Below, piece after piece: positions 24,423 through 33,839 of a DNA stretch of 64,000 bases (position 1 is the stretch's first letter; each line of letters starts with the position of its first letter). Below the pieces are notes generated by a model. It saw only the letters and a program-made list of their open reading frames with translations. It ran no database searches and was not told the origin of the DNA. This DNA comes from CAYRJD01 sp964424585 (lineage in GTDB: Bacteria; Actinomycetota; Acidimicrobiia; Acidimicrobiales; Poriferisodalaceae): contig CAYRJD010000010.1 of the NCBI GenBank assembly GCA_964424585.1, positions 26,961 to 90,960 of the forward strand. Reading direction: 5' to 3'. Both the position numbers and the translations under genes were made by a program.

Positions 24423-25733
24423 ATGACTGACGCTCAGCCGCCAAATCCGTTCGTACTCGGGTTTGGTGCGCTGCCGACCGCATGGGCCGGTCGACATGAA
24501 GCATTGAGCCTCATCCCGGACTCGCTGCATCAACGCACCCCGACGTCGCAGATACTGCTGACGGGTGCGAAGGGCACCGGCAAGACGGCACTCATCGGAC
24601 AATGGTGCGCCGAGGCGCAACAGAAGGGCTGGGCGTGGGTGCGTGTGACCGCTCGGACAGGCGAAACCATCGAGGTCCTCATGAGACGAACACTCCAAGA
24701 AATCGCTCTTCGCGCCACCGCGGCCACCCACGCGCGCCCGGTGGGGTTCGGGAGTGCCGAGCCCACGTCAGCAGACGTGCCGGACCTGCCGGACCTGCCA
24801 TCGGAAGCTGTCGACCTCGTCTTTCTGCTCAAGATGCTGAGCAATGCGTCGCCGGCGGGCGTGCTGGTCTGTGTCGACGAGGCGCACTACATGACGACCG
24901 CCGAACTGGAACTTCTCGGCACGCAGCTGCAGGACTCGCAGGAGGGCGGCCTTCGTGCGCTCACCATTGTGCTGGCAGGGCTGCCCCAGATGCGAGACCA
25001 AGTGCGACATGCGAAGCTCCCTACTTTCTTGGAGCGACTGCATGAGGTGCACGTGGGATTCGTAGATGCCGATGATGTCGCGGACGCGCTCGAACGAACT
25101 CTCGCGTCCGTTGAATCTACCATCTCACCGGAGGCACTCAGCCTGGCCACTGAGGTCATCGCAGGTTGGCCGTACGTACTGCAGGTGGTGGGCCACTTCA
25201 TGCTTCGTCGCGCGGGAGGCCCAGGCAGTCACGTCTCTGATGCCGACGTCAGAGCGGCTCTGCCCGCGATCTCTGAGCGTGTCGGCGACGCGTTGCTGAG
25301 TTCGACGTGGCAGCGCCTCTCGAACCGTGACCGCGACGTGATGGTGGCGCTGGCCGCCACCAACACCAGCGTCATGCGCGTTGCCGAAGTTCGTCAAGCA
25401 CTCGACATGTCCACGCGCTTGTTTGGCGTTTATCGAGCGCGGCTAATCTCACAGAATCTCTTGGCATCGGCTGGTCAAGGACTGCTTCGATTCACCTTGC
25501 CGTTTATCGCTGAATGGGTGAGACAGCGTGCCGACCACGACGAGCTAGTTGAGGAGGTGGAGGCAGCCTCAACGGCTCGCAGACGACGCGACGGAGCGTT
25601 GCTGGCTGAACGCGCCGCAGGCTCGATCGAACGGCACCGACAAGCGTCGCCTCGGTGCGTATGGATCGGCAAACGAAGCCAGCGCCAGTGCGTCAGGCCA
25701 CTCGGACACTCGGGCCAGCACCGCTACGCCTAA
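24423..25733 (+). CDS. AAA/STAND-like ATPase B with C-terminal Cys/His tail
   Basis: 436-aa P-loop ATPase. It starts with NPFVLGFGALPTAWAGRHE (residues 8-26), has Walker A GAKGTGKT at 48-55 and Walker B VLVCVDEAH near 147-155, then LTIVLAGLPQMRDQ (sensor-1 region). A winged-helix-like part follows (RLSNRDRDVMVALAATN through RFTLPFIAEWVRQ). The last residues give C412-x10-C423-x4-GH429-x-G-x-H433-R. ATG 24423 follows GAGG. It resembles the broken copy at 26447 throughout and ATPase A at 4743 more distantly. Its regulator is presumably the protein that binds the palindrome 30 nt upstream. The role is unknown; sequence-specific remodelling, DNA-associated or defence functions are all possible. 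Confidence 0.83.
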   Translation: MTDAQPPNPFVLGFGALPTAWAGRHEALSLIPDSLHQRTPTSQILLTGAKGTGKTALIGQWCAEAQQKGWAWVRVTARTGETIEVLMRRTLQEIALRATAATHARPVGFGSAEPTSADVPDLPDLPSEAVDLVFLLKMLSNASPAGVLVCVDEAHYMTTAELELLGTQLQDSQEGGLRALTIVLAGLPQMRDQVRHAKLPTFLERLHEVHVGFVDADDVADALERTLASVESTISPEALSLATEVIAGWPYVLQVVGHFMLRRAGGPGSHVSDADVRAALPAISERVGDALLSSTWQRLSNRDRDVMVALAATNTSVMRVAEVRQALDMSTRLFGVYRARLISQNLLASAGQGLLRFTLPFIAEWVRQRADHDELVEEVEAASTARRRRDGALLAERAAGSIERHRQASPRCVWIGKRSQRQCVRPLGHSGQHRYA

Positions 25734-25743
25734 GCGATGGTAG

Positions 25744-26244
25744 CTAGCCGAACAGCGCCATCGTGACGGCGGCGACTGCGGCGTCGTAGCCCGCGTTGTT
25801 CTGCGGGTCGGGCTGGCTGCGCGCAAGCGCTTGGGCGCGGTTCTCGACCGCCAGCACGCCAAAGCCGATGGCGATGCCGTAGTCGAGCTGGGTGCGCAGC
25901 ACGCCAGTGGCAGCGGCGCGGGCGACCAGCTCGTAGTGGCTCGTCTCGCCGCGAATCACCACGCCCAGCGCGACGACAGCCGACACGTGCTTAGCGCCAG
26001 CGGCACTGCTGGTTGAGGCGTGCCAGGCTTGCGCCAACTTGCGACAGCCCAGCGGCAGCTCGTAGCACCCGGGAACGTGGTGGGTGTCGCGCAGTTTCAC
26101 GCCCATGTCGGCAGCCGCCTGCCGCACCCCGTCAGCCAAGCGGTCCACAATGTCCGGGTTCCAGCTCGCCCGCACGACCGTCAGCGCCACCTCTCGGCCC
26201 TCCAACTCGGGCAACGCCGCAGGCTTGGCGTCTCTCTCCGCCAC
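25744..26244 (-). CDS. ribH: 6,7-dimethyl-8-ribityllumazine synthase
   Basis: Penultimate step of riboflavin synthesis, joining 3,4-dihydroxy-2-butanone 4-phosphate and the ribityl-pyrimidine; forms pentameric or icosahedral assemblies in the cytosol. Diagnostic motifs: VVRASWNPDIVDRL, HHVPGCYELPLGCRKLAQ, VVALGVVIRGETSHYELV with the catalytic His, and IGFGVLAVENRAQALARS. 166 aa from GTG 26244. No other rib gene is nearby. It sits on the minus strand between two paralogous ATPase genes on the plus strand, 10 nt from the end of ATPase B, as if these genes were inserted around it. Confidence 0.93.
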   Translation of the reverse strand: MAERDAKPAALPELEGREVALTVVRASWNPDIVDRLADGVRQAAADMGVKLRDTHHVPGCYELPLGCRKLAQAWHASTSSAAGAKHVSAVVALGVVIRGETSHYELVARAAATGVLRTQLDYGIAIGFGVLAVENRAQALARSQPDPQNNAGYDAAVAAVTMALFG

Positions 26245-26355
26245 ACCGCCACGCTAACCGCCGCCAGCCGCAACGCCGAGGGAATGCTCGTCACCCTCGA
26301 CGAGGCTCGCGACGCCCACGTAGACGCGCGAAGCTCGATGAGAGCACGAAGTGCT

Positions 26356-26386
26356 GGTTTCTTTTACAGAATCTATATAGAAAACC
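26356..26386. promoter_or_regulatory. AT-rich palindrome upstream of ATPase C
   Basis: TCTATATAGA (26372-26381) is a perfect palindrome, and GGTTTC (26356-26361) and GAAAACC (26380-26386) form an imperfect outer inverted repeat. The core AATCTATA and the following GAAAACC resemble the ATCTATAAGAAACC next to the palindrome upstream of ATPase B. It lies about 65 nt before ATG 26447. A -10-like TATTGT (26431-26436) ends 10 nt before that ATG. Confidence 0.55.
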
Positions 26387-26446
26387 GACACTAGAGCGTC
26401 ATCGCGCTTCGCTTGACGCCGCAGCGCCGCTATTGTGAGACCTGCC

Positions 26447-27790
26447 ATGGTTGACGTCAGCGATCGCTCACCCGCGCCAACTGCCCCCACTGCGGCCATC
26501 AACCCGTTCACCCTGGGGTTCGGCGCGGTCCCGATCGCGTGGGCGGGCCGTCACGACATTCTGCGTCTCACAGATACCTCACTGCGAGCGCGCACACCAA
26601 CACCACAGATTCTGCTCACGGGTGCCAAAGGAACTGGCAAGACGGCCTTGATTGGGCAGTGGTGCGCCGAAGCAGAGCGAAAGGGATGGGCTGCGGTGCG
26701 CATCACGGCTCAAACCGACGAGACCCTGGAGGTCCTAGCCAGACGGACCTTCCAGGAGATCGCCCTTTGAACCGCTGCGCCCGCGCAAGCACGTGCCGTG
26801 GGGTTCGGGAGCGACGAGCCAGCAGTGCCCGATGCACAGGTGCTACCAGAAGTGTCACCGGACGTCATCGATCTCGTCTTCCTCTTCAAGGTTCTGGGCA
26901 ACGTGTCATCAGCTGGCGTGCTCGTTTGCGTCGATGAAGCGCACGACATGACAACCGAAGAGATGGAGACGCTCGGTAAGCAGCTACAAGATGCGCAAGA
27001 GGGCGGCCTTCGTCCGCTCACCATCGTGCTGGCAGGACTGCCGCAGATAAGAGACCAGCTGCGCCACGTTGCGCTCCCGACCTTCTTAGAACGACTGTAT
27101 GAGGAACCAGTCGGCTTCTTAGAAATCGACGAGGTTGCCGACGCTCTCGAACGAACTCTTGCGTCGGTCGGTTCGACGATCTCACCGGAGGCACTGAGGC
27201 GCGCGGCGGAGGCCACCGCGGGATGGCCCTACGTGCTGCAAGTGGTCGGGCACTTCATGCTGGAGCGCGCTGGCGGGCCAGGCAGCCACGTCACCGAGGC
27301 CGACGTCGCAGCGTCCCTGCCTGAAATCTCCGCGCGGGTCGGCAAAGCGTTGCTGACCACGACGTGAAACCGGTTGTCGAGACGAGACCGCGAGATCGTG
27401 TTTGCGCTAGCCACTCGCAAGACAGACGTGATTCGCTGTGCCGATGCTCGAAACGCACTGGGCATGTCGTCTGACCAGTTCACCGTGTACCGCTCGCGGC
27501 TCATCAACCAGAACCTCGTCGTTCCTGCCGGTCACGGCCTCCTTCGGTTCACGCTGCCGTTCATCGCCGAGTGGGTGCGACAGCGGGCACTCGCCGACGA
27601 TCTGGTGGTTGGCGAGATGATAAGCGGCTCCTCTGTCGCTCCACCCAACGGGCCCGAGTTAGCGGCACGCGCGGCGGAGGCCATTGAACGGCACAAGCAA
27701 GAAAAACCGCGGTGCAACCACATCGGCGCCCGCAGCGGACACGAGTGCCGTCGCCCGCTCGGCCACAACGGGCCGCACCGCTACACCTAA
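26447..27790 (+). pseudogene. AAA/STAND-like ATPase C, paralog of B with two in-frame TGA codons
   Basis: A single 448-codon frame that matches ATPase B end to end but carries TGA at 26768-26770 (codon 108) and 27365-27367 (codon 307). In B the matching codons are Arg (in QEIALRATA) and Trp (in STWQRLS). All else looks coding: entry motif NPFTLGFGAVPIAWAGRHD, Walker A GAKGTGKT, Walker B VLVCVDEAHD, and the tail C-x10-C-x4-GHNGPHR. The substitutions fit C-to-T and G-to-A transitions, so recent nonsense decay of a duplicate is the simplest explanation. Readthrough cannot be excluded. The first open part (26447-26770) alone would give 107 aa with the P-loop. Confidence 0.8.
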
Positions 27791-27801
27791 GCGCTGCTAG
27801 C

Positions 27802-27807
27802 TAGCGT
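27802..27807 (+). promoter_or_regulatory. -10-like TAGCGT, probable leaderless start
   Basis: TAGCGT ends 6 nt before ATG 27814 with no Shine-Dalgarno sequence between. The gap to ATPase C is only 23 bp, so this gene would have its own promoter within it. Confidence 0.45.
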
Positions 27808-27813
27808 GAAGCC

Positions 27814-30800
27814 ATGGCACAGGCGCGCTTAGCGGCCGACATCGGCGGCACGTTCACCGACGTTGCGCTCACGGTCAACGGACGGCTGCGCACGGCGAAG
27901 GTGCTGACCACGCCATCGGCGCCCGCCGACGCGGTCATCGACGGCGTCGGCAAGGTGCTGGCAGACGCGGCGGTCGCACCGGCCGACGTGAGCGCGTTCA
28001 TTCACGGCACCACGCTCGCCACCAACGCCCTCATCGAGCGGCGCGGCGCTAAGACCGCGCTGCTCACCACAGCCGGCATGCGCGACTCGGTCGAGATGGC
28101 GCACGAGAATCGCTTCGAGCAATACGACCTCTACATGCGCAGGCCCGAGCCGCTCGTGCCGCGGCATCGACGCATCGGCATCGGCCAACGTCACGCGGCT
28201 GACGGCACCGAGCTGCTGGCGCTCGACGAAGACGCCATCCGTGAGGCCGCCGCCACGCTGCGCGCGGAGGGTGTCGAGAGCGTCGCGGTGGGCTACCTCC
28301 ACTCCTACATCAACGCCGACCACGAGCGCCGCACCCGAGAGCTTCTCAAAGAGTGCTGGGGCGACGTGCCGGTGTCGCTGTCGAGCGAAGTGTGCGGCGA
28401 AATTCGTGAGTACGAACGCTTCTCGACGGTCTGCGCCAACGCGTACGTCGCGCCGCTGATGCGTCGCTACCTCACCGATCTGAGCGAGCGGCTAGCCGAG
28501 ATGGGCGTCGGCTGTCAAATGCTGCTGATGAACTCCGGCGGGGGGCTCGGCACCCTCGCCGACGCGCTGGCGATGCCGGTGCGCCTCATCGAGAGCGGCC
28601 CCGCGGGCGGCGCGCTGTTAGCCGCGCAGGTCGCGTCGAACCTCGACGTCGACCGAGCGCTCAGCTTCGACATGGGCGGCACCACCGCGAAGCTGTGCCT
28701 CATCGAAGACGGCGTGCCGCGCACGAGCCGCGAGTTTGAGGTCGGACGCGAGTACCGCTACCTGCCGGGCAGCGGGCTGCCGCTGCGCCTGCCGGTGATC
28801 GAGATGGTGGAAATCGGCGCCGGCGGCTCTTCCATCGCGCGCATCGACCAGCTCGGCCAGATCGCGGTCGGGCCTCGCAGCGCCGGTGCCGACCCCGGCC
28901 CGGCTTGCTACGGCTTGGGCGGAGACTCACCGACCGTCACCGACGCCGACGTGCTGATGGGACGACTGCTCCCCCACCGCTTCGCGGGCGGCGAACTGGT
29001 GCTGGACGTAACCGCCGCGCAGCACGCGCTCAGCCAGCACCTGATGGAGCCCGGCGACTTATCTGAGCGCGTCGCCACGCTCGGCGTTGCCGCGGTGGTG
29101 GACGAACACATGTCGAACGCGGCGCGCACCCACGCATCTGAGCAGGGCTCAGACGTCACCGGCGCGACGCTCATCGCGTTCGGCGGCGCCGGGCCGGTTC
29201 ACGCCGCAGCCGTCGCCGCCAAACTCGGCATCACCGACATCGTCGTCACCGCAGACGCCGGCGTGGGTTCGGCGGTCGGTTTCTTGCGGGCGCCGGCGGC
29301 TCACGAGTCGGTGCGCACCCGCCACGCAGCGGTGGCCGACCTCGACGCAGCATCGCTGCTGGCGTTGCTCGACGAGATGGAAACAGAGAGCGCCGCGGTC
29401 GTCGCCGCGGCCGCGCCGGGCGATCCCACCGTCACCACGTTGCGGGTGCTGATGCGCTACCGCGGCCAGGGTCACGAAATCACGGTCGACGTAGATGCCG
29501 CCCAGCTTCGCAGCCACGCGGACGACGCCCAGCTTCGAGCCGAGCTGACGCAGCGCTTCATCGCCGCCTACCGCAAGCTCTACAGCCGCCCCATCGAAGG
29601 CGGCGAGATCGAGGCGCTGAGCTGGCTGCTGACCGTGCGCACGCCCACCCCGGCGATCGACTTCACGGAGCCAGAGCCAGCCGCCGCACCGAGCGAGCCC
29701 ACCAGCACCGCCACGGTCATCGACGCCGACACCGGCGAGGCCAGCGACTGGGCGGTGTTTGAACGCGCCGAACTCCCGCCAGGCGCGCACCTCATAGGCC
29801 CGGCGCTCGTGGTCGAAAACCAAACCACGACGCTCGTTCCGCCCGGCGCGACCGCCAGCGTCATCGGCGGCGGTCACCTGAGGGTCACGCTCTCACCTCG
29901 CGGCACCGACCTAGGCGCAGCCGCGAACGACGAGTTAGCCGAGTTGCGCATGGGCATCCAGTGGAACCGCCTCATCGGCGTCGTCGAAGAACAAGCCCGA
30001 GCGCTCGTCAAGGCAGCGTTCAGCACCTCCACCAGAGAAGCGGGCGACCTGTCGGCGGGCATCTTCGACACGAGCGGGCGAATGCTGGCGCAGTCGGTCA
30101 CCGGCACGCCCGGCCACGTCAACTCGATGGCGTATTCGGTGCTGCACTTTCTCGACAAGTTTCCGCCCGACAAGATGCGCCCGGGCGACATCTACCTCAC
30201 CAACGACCCGTGGAAGGGCACCGGCCATCTGTTCGACATCGTCGTCGTCACCCCCGCGTTCCGCGACGAAAAGCTGGTCGCGCTGTTCGCCTGCACCAGC
30301 CACGTCGTCGACATCGGCGGGCTGGGCTTCACCACCGACTCAAACGAAATCTTCCACGAGGGCCTCTACCTGCCGCTCATGCACTTCGCGAAAGAGGGCC
30401 AGTTCGACCCCAACGTCGTTGCGATCATCGAAGCCAACGTGCGCGACCCCGTAGCCGTGGTGGGCGACATCTACTCGCTCGCCGCCTGCAACGAAACCGG
30501 CGCTCGCCGCCTGCTGGCGATGATGGACGAGTACGCGCTCGACGACCTAGACGCGCTCGCGGAGCACATCATCAGTCGCTCTCGCAGCGCGATGCTGGCG
30601 GAGATACGCGACCTGCCGCGCGGCACGTGGCACAACCAGATGACCGTCGACGGCATCGACGAACCCGTCGATCTGGTGTGCTCGCTCACCGTGACGAACG
30701 ACGGCATAGAGGTCGACTACACGGGCACCAGCGGCCAGTCGCCGTACGGCATCAACGTGCCGATGGCGTACACCGACGCCTACACGTCGTTCGGCGTGCG

Positions 30801-31557
30801 CTGCATCGTCGGCCCGCACGTGCCCAACAACACCGGCTCGCTCGACGTCATTCGGGTGACGGCACCTGCTGGCAGCATCCTCAACGCGCCGCATCCGGCG
30901 GCGGTCGCGGTGCGCCACGTGATGGGTCAGATGCTGCCCGACACGGTGTTCGGCTGTCTGGCTCAGGCAGTGCCCGAGCGGGTGCCCGCCGAAGGCACGT
31001 CCGCGCTGTGGTTCGTGCTGGCATCAGGTGAGTGGGTGCCGCCGCACAAGACAGACGACGAACCAGCAGCCGATCGGTTCATCTTGTTGAGCTTCCACTC
31101 CGGCGGCGCAGGTGCGCGGCCCAAAGCCGACGGCCTGTCGGCGACGGCTTTTCCGTCGGGCGTGCGCAACATGCCGGTCGAGGTGAACGAGATCGGCTCG
31201 CCGCTGGTGTTCTGGCGCAAGGAGTTCCGCGCCGACTCGGGCGGCGCCGGCCGCTACCGAGGCGGGCTCGGCCAGGTCATCGAGCTGGAAAACCGTCAGG
31301 GCGACCCGTTCACCATCAGCGCCACCTACGAGCGGGTCGAGCACCCCGCCCGCGGACGCCACGGCGGCGGCCCCGGCGCGACCGGCTGGGTGCGCCTCGA
31401 CGACGGCACCGCTGTCAACTCGAAAGGCCGCTCGACCATTCCCGCCGGACGTCGCCTCATCGTCGAGTTCCCCGGCGGCGCCGGCTGGGGCGACCCAGCG
31501 CTGCGCGACCCCGCAGCCATCACCCACGACCGCCAAGCCGGCTACATAACCGACTAG
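27814..31557 (+). CDS. Fused hydantoinase A/B (5-oxoprolinase-type) protein
   Basis: ATP-dependent cyclic-amide hydrolase of 1247 aa joining the HyuA and HyuB families, as in 5-oxoprolinase. Residues 1 to about 690 are HyuA-like: phosphate-binding ADIGGTFTDVAL at the start, IHGTTLATNALIERRGAKT, SFDMGGTTAKLCLIEDG and IEIGAGG-type EIGAGGSSIA with actin-like ATP sites. From about 705 the HyuB-like half runs (FSTSTREAGDLSAGIFD, GDIYLTNDPWKGTGHLFD, the final GGAGWGDPALRDP). Candidate substrates are 5-oxoproline, hydantoins or related lactams; the sequence does not decide. It is not clearly in an operon, and ilvE follows convergently. Confidence 0.88.
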   Translation: MAQARLAADIGGTFTDVALTVNGRLRTAKVLTTPSAPADAVIDGVGKVLADAAVAPADVSAFIHGTTLATNALIERRGAKTALLTTAGMRDSVEMAHENRFEQYDLYMRRPEPLVPRHRRIGIGQRHAADGTELLALDEDAIREAAATLRAEGVESVAVGYLHSYINADHERRTRELLKECWGDVPVSLSSEVCGEIREYERFSTVCANAYVAPLMRRYLTDLSERLAEMGVGCQMLLMNSGGGLGTLADALAMPVRLIESGPAGGALLAAQVASNLDVDRALSFDMGGTTAKLCLIEDGVPRTSREFEVGREYRYLPGSGLPLRLPVIEMVEIGAGGSSIARIDQLGQIAVGPRSAGADPGPACYGLGGDSPTVTDADVLMGRLLPHRFAGGELVLDVTAAQHALSQHLMEPGDLSERVATLGVAAVVDEHMSNAARTHASEQGSDVTGATLIAFGGAGPVHAAAVAAKLGITDIVVTADAGVGSAVGFLRAPAAHESVRTRHAAVADLDAASLLALLDEMETESAAVVAAAAPGDPTVTTLRVLMRYRGQGHEITVDVDAAQLRSHADDAQLRAELTQRFIAAYRKLYSRPIEGGEIEALSWLLTVRTPTPAIDFTEPEPAAAPSEPTSTATVIDADTGEASDWAVFERAELPPGAHLIGPALVVENQTTTLVPPGATASVIGGGHLRVTLSPRGTDLGAAANDELAELRMGIQWNRLIGVVEEQARALVKAAFSTSTREAGDLSAGIFDTSGRMLAQSVTGTPGHVNSMAYSVLHFLDKFPPDKMRPGDIYLTNDPWKGTGHLFDIVVVTPAFRDEKLVALFACTSHVVDIGGLGFTTDSNEIFHEGLYLPLMHFAKEGQFDPNVVAIIEANVRDPVAVVGDIYSLAACNETGARRLLAMMDEYALDDLDALAEHIISRSRSAMLAEIRDLPRGTWHNQMTVDGIDEPVDLVCSLTVTNDGIEVDYTGTSGQSPYGINVPMAYTDAYTSFGVRCIVGPHVPNNTGSLDVIRVTAPAGSILNAPHPAAVAVRHVMGQMLPDTVFGCLAQAVPERVPAEGTSALWFVLASGEWVPPHKTDDEPAADRFILLSFHSGGAGARPKADGLSATAFPSGVRNMPVEVNEIGSPLVFWRKEFRADSGGAGRYRGGLGQVIELENRQGDPFTISATYERVEHPARGRHGGGPGATGWVRLDDGTAVNSKGRSTIPAGRRLIVEFPGGAGWGDPALRDPAAITHDRQAGYITD

Positions 31558-31580
31558 CCGACAAAGCGGCGGACGACGGG

Positions 31581-32621
31581 TTAGTCGGTGGGGTCGGGGT
31601 CGGCGAGGAGCGTGCGCCAGCGATGGGTGTCGTCGGCGCGGCCGACCTGAAGGTCGACGAGCGCGTCGCGCAGCGCCATCGTGTTGGGGCCGGGCTTGCC
31701 GTCGCCGACGTCGTGGGCTTCGCCGTCGACGATGATCGTGCCGACCGGCGCAAGCAGCGCGGCGGTGCCCGAGAGAAACGCCTCGCCGCGCTTCGCCCAC
31801 TCGACTAGCTCAGCCGGACTGATCGAGCGCTGCTCGACTTCGTAGCCCAAGTCTTGCGCGAGCGTGATAACGCTGGCGCGGGTCACCCCGTGGAGAAACG
31901 ACTCGTCTAGGTGCCGCGTCACAATGCGCTCGTCGTCGACCAAGAAGAAGTTCGACGCGCCCGTCTCGGTGATGTCGCCGTCCGTCGCGAACAGCATCTG
32001 GTCGACCTCCGGGTTGTCGGCCATCGCGTCGAGCGTCGGCGCCAGCGCCATCGCGTAGTTCGCGCCCGACTTAACCATTCCGAACTGCGGCGTCGTGCGC
32101 GGAATGCGCTCTTCCACCAGCAGCGTCAGCGGGCGCACGCCGCCCTTGAAGTAGTCGCCCACGGGGCAGTTGACGACGTACAGCAGCGCGTCTGAGCTGG
32201 GCGTCGCGGCGGCGCCGATGTTCGGCTCGGTGCCGATCAGCGTCGGGCGGATGTAGAGCGACCCTGGCGGCTCGGGCGTCTCTGTCGCGTTGGCTTGCGT
32301 CGCGTCGACGATCATCGCGCGCAGCACCTCGGCGGACGGGACGGGCAGCCGCAGCCGCTCGGCACTAGAGCGCATCCTCTCGACGTGATCGTCGAGCCGG
32401 AAAATCGCGACGCCACCGCTCACCTGCCGGTGTGCCTTCAGCCCCTCAAACACGGCGCTGCCGTAGTGCAGCACGTGCGCGGCGGGGCTCAGGGTGAAGT
32501 CGCCGTACTCCTCGACCTCGCCGGCGTAGTCGTAGGTGGCACCATCCCAACGGGCGGTGCTCATGTGGTCGCAGAACACCGTTCCGAACGGCACAGATAA
32601 GGGGTCGGGTTTCTGGCTCAC
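31581..32621 (-). CDS. ilvE: Branched-chain amino acid aminotransferase
   Basis: PLP enzyme interconverting branched-chain 2-oxo acids and Leu, Ile or Val with glutamate. 346 aa of fold-type IV: HYGSAVFEGLKAHR at about residues 52-65, SLYIRPTLIGTEPNIG, the PLP Lys in QFGMVKSGANYAMAL (about 194) and ITETGASNFFLV near 240. The larger size and SLYIRPTLIGTE motif fit the actinobacterial and eukaryotic BCAT group. GTG or ATG start near 32621, with an Ldh2-type dehydrogenase gene 27 bp upstream on the same strand. Confidence 0.93.
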   Translation of the reverse strand: MSQKPDPLSVPFGTVFCDHMSTARWDGATYDYAGEVEEYGDFTLSPAAHVLHYGSAVFEGLKAHRQVSGGVAIFRLDDHVERMRSSAERLRLPVPSAEVLRAMIVDATQANATETPEPPGSLYIRPTLIGTEPNIGAAATPSSDALLYVVNCPVGDYFKGGVRPLTLLVEERIPRTTPQFGMVKSGANYAMALAPTLDAMADNPEVDQMLFATDGDITETGASNFFLVDDERIVTRHLDESFLHGVTRASVITLAQDLGYEVEQRSISPAELVEWAKRGEAFLSGTAALLAPVGTIIVDGEAHDVGDGKPGPNTMALRDALVDLQVGRADDTHRWRTLLADPDPTD

Positions 32622-32648
32622 GGTCGCTCCAGACGGGTGTGGTTGCGG

Positions 32649-33812
32649 TCAGCCTACGAGCGCGCTGACGTCATCTTCTGCGATGCCGGCGGCGACGGCG
32701 GTCGCGGCTATCGACGCCCACGCGTCGCCTGCGATGGGGATGCCGTCACGCTCGCGAGCCTCGCGTCGCTCACGCTCAGCATCGCCCGGCAGCTTGAGCG
32801 GCGCTTGAGCGTCGATCAGTTCGGCGGTGTAAAACCAGCTCAGGTAGTCGCTCGCCATCTGACCGTAAGTGTCGTCAGGGTTAGCCGCGGCTGGGTCGAC
32901 GTACAGCGACAGCATTCCGTTCGCGAAGCGCACCTTGTTCGGCCCGGCGGTGCCCGTGCCGGTCAGCGCGCCCGCCAGCAGCTCGCACATCACCGACAGC
33001 CCCGAGCCCTTGTGCTCGCCCATCGCCCGCAGCGCGCCGGGCCCCAGCATCGGGTTCGGCCTGCCGTCGGGGCCGGGGCCGTACAGCACCGACGGCTCGC
33101 CCGACACGGTGCCGTCGGGTTCGACCATCGCGTCGGCGGGCAGCGGCTTGCCGCCGTGCAGCGCGACCGTCGCCTTGCCCTCGGCGACCACCGACGTCGC
33201 GAAGTCGTGAATGATCGGCGCACGCCCCGCGACGGGCGCGCCGAACGCGACCGGGTTGGTGCCCATGCGCCGGCTGATCGCGCCGAACGGCGCCACCAAC
33301 CTGCTCGCGGCGACGTTCACGAGGTGCGCAGACACGAGCCCAGCGTCGGCCGCCATCTCGGCGTACTCGCCGATGCGGCCCAAGTGACCCGCGTTGCGCA
33401 GCGCCACCACCGCCACGCCGAGCTGCTGAGCCCGCTCGATGCCGGCGCGCGTCGCCAGCGGGCCGACCGTCTGACCCATGCCGTAGTGACCGTCGATCAC
33501 CAGCAGCGATCCGGCGTCGACGACCGTGGAGATATCTGCATCGGCGTGCTGGGTGCCGTCAGCCAGCCAGCGCACATACGTCGCCACCCGGATGACGCCG
33601 TGGCTGTCGTGGCCGGTGAGGTTGGCGTCGACCAAGCTCCGTGCGATGCGAGCCGCCTCTTCGACGGAGCACCCAGAGCGACAAAACACGTCGCCTATGA
33701 GCGCGCGCAGGTCGTCGGCGCTCACGACCACGTCGGCTGCCAGCTCGACTGCCGGTTCGACTGGCGCCTCGCCCGGCGCGCCATCGGCTTGCGTTCGGTC
33801 AGCAGTTCCCAT
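32649..33812 (-). CDS. Malate/L-lactate dehydrogenase family (Ldh2-type) oxidoreductase
   Basis: NAD(P)-dependent 2-hydroxy-acid dehydrogenase of the Ldh2/YlbC/ComC family, 387 aa. Typical blocks are RSLVDANLTGHDSHGVIR (about residues 60-77), DGHYGMGQTVGP, AGHLGRIGEYAEMAA, RRMGTNPVAFGAP and GEHKGSGLSVMCELLAGALTG. ATG 33812 is chosen because this is where homology begins and because a -10-like TACGCT ends 7 nt upstream; the frame is open further, into the TcuA-like gene on the other strand. Family members reduce lactate, malate, sulfolactate or imines, and the substrate here is open. Divergent from the TcuA-like gene with 27 nt between starts. Confidence 0.87.
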   Translation of the reverse strand: MGTADRTQADGAPGEAPVEPAVELAADVVVSADDLRALIGDVFCRSGCSVEEAARIARSLVDANLTGHDSHGVIRVATYVRWLADGTQHADADISTVVDAGSLLVIDGHYGMGQTVGPLATRAGIERAQQLGVAVVALRNAGHLGRIGEYAEMAADAGLVSAHLVNVAASRLVAPFGAISRRMGTNPVAFGAPVAGRAPIIHDFATSVVAEGKATVALHGGKPLPADAMVEPDGTVSGEPSVLYGPGPDGRPNPMLGPGALRAMGEHKGSGLSVMCELLAGALTGTGTAGPNKVRFANGMLSLYVDPAAANPDDTYGQMASDYLSWFYTAELIDAQAPLKLPGDAERERREARERDGIPIAGDAWASIAATAVAAGIAEDDVSALVG

Positions 33813-33839
33813 GCGCGCCAGCGTAGGTTCAGCGGCCAG
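33813..33839. promoter_or_regulatory. 27-bp divergent promoter with overlapping -10 hexamers
   Basis: Between ATG 33812 (minus) and ATG 33840 (plus), TACGCT on the minus strand (33825-33820) ends 7 nt before its ATG and TAGGTT on the plus strand (33824-33829) ends 10 nt before its ATG. The two share two bases. Neither gene has a Shine-Dalgarno sequence. Only one polymerase could occupy the site at a time. Confidence 0.55.

Noticed and set aside
26447..27790. TGA recoded as an amino acid in this genome
   Set aside because: The two TGA codons replace different residues (Arg and Trp), and TGA is used as the normal stop of many genes here, such as fabD, boxC and gdpd.
24423..27790. ATPases B and C as transposition proteins of an insertion element
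   Set aside because: No transposase, terminal inverted repeats or target duplications were seen around them.
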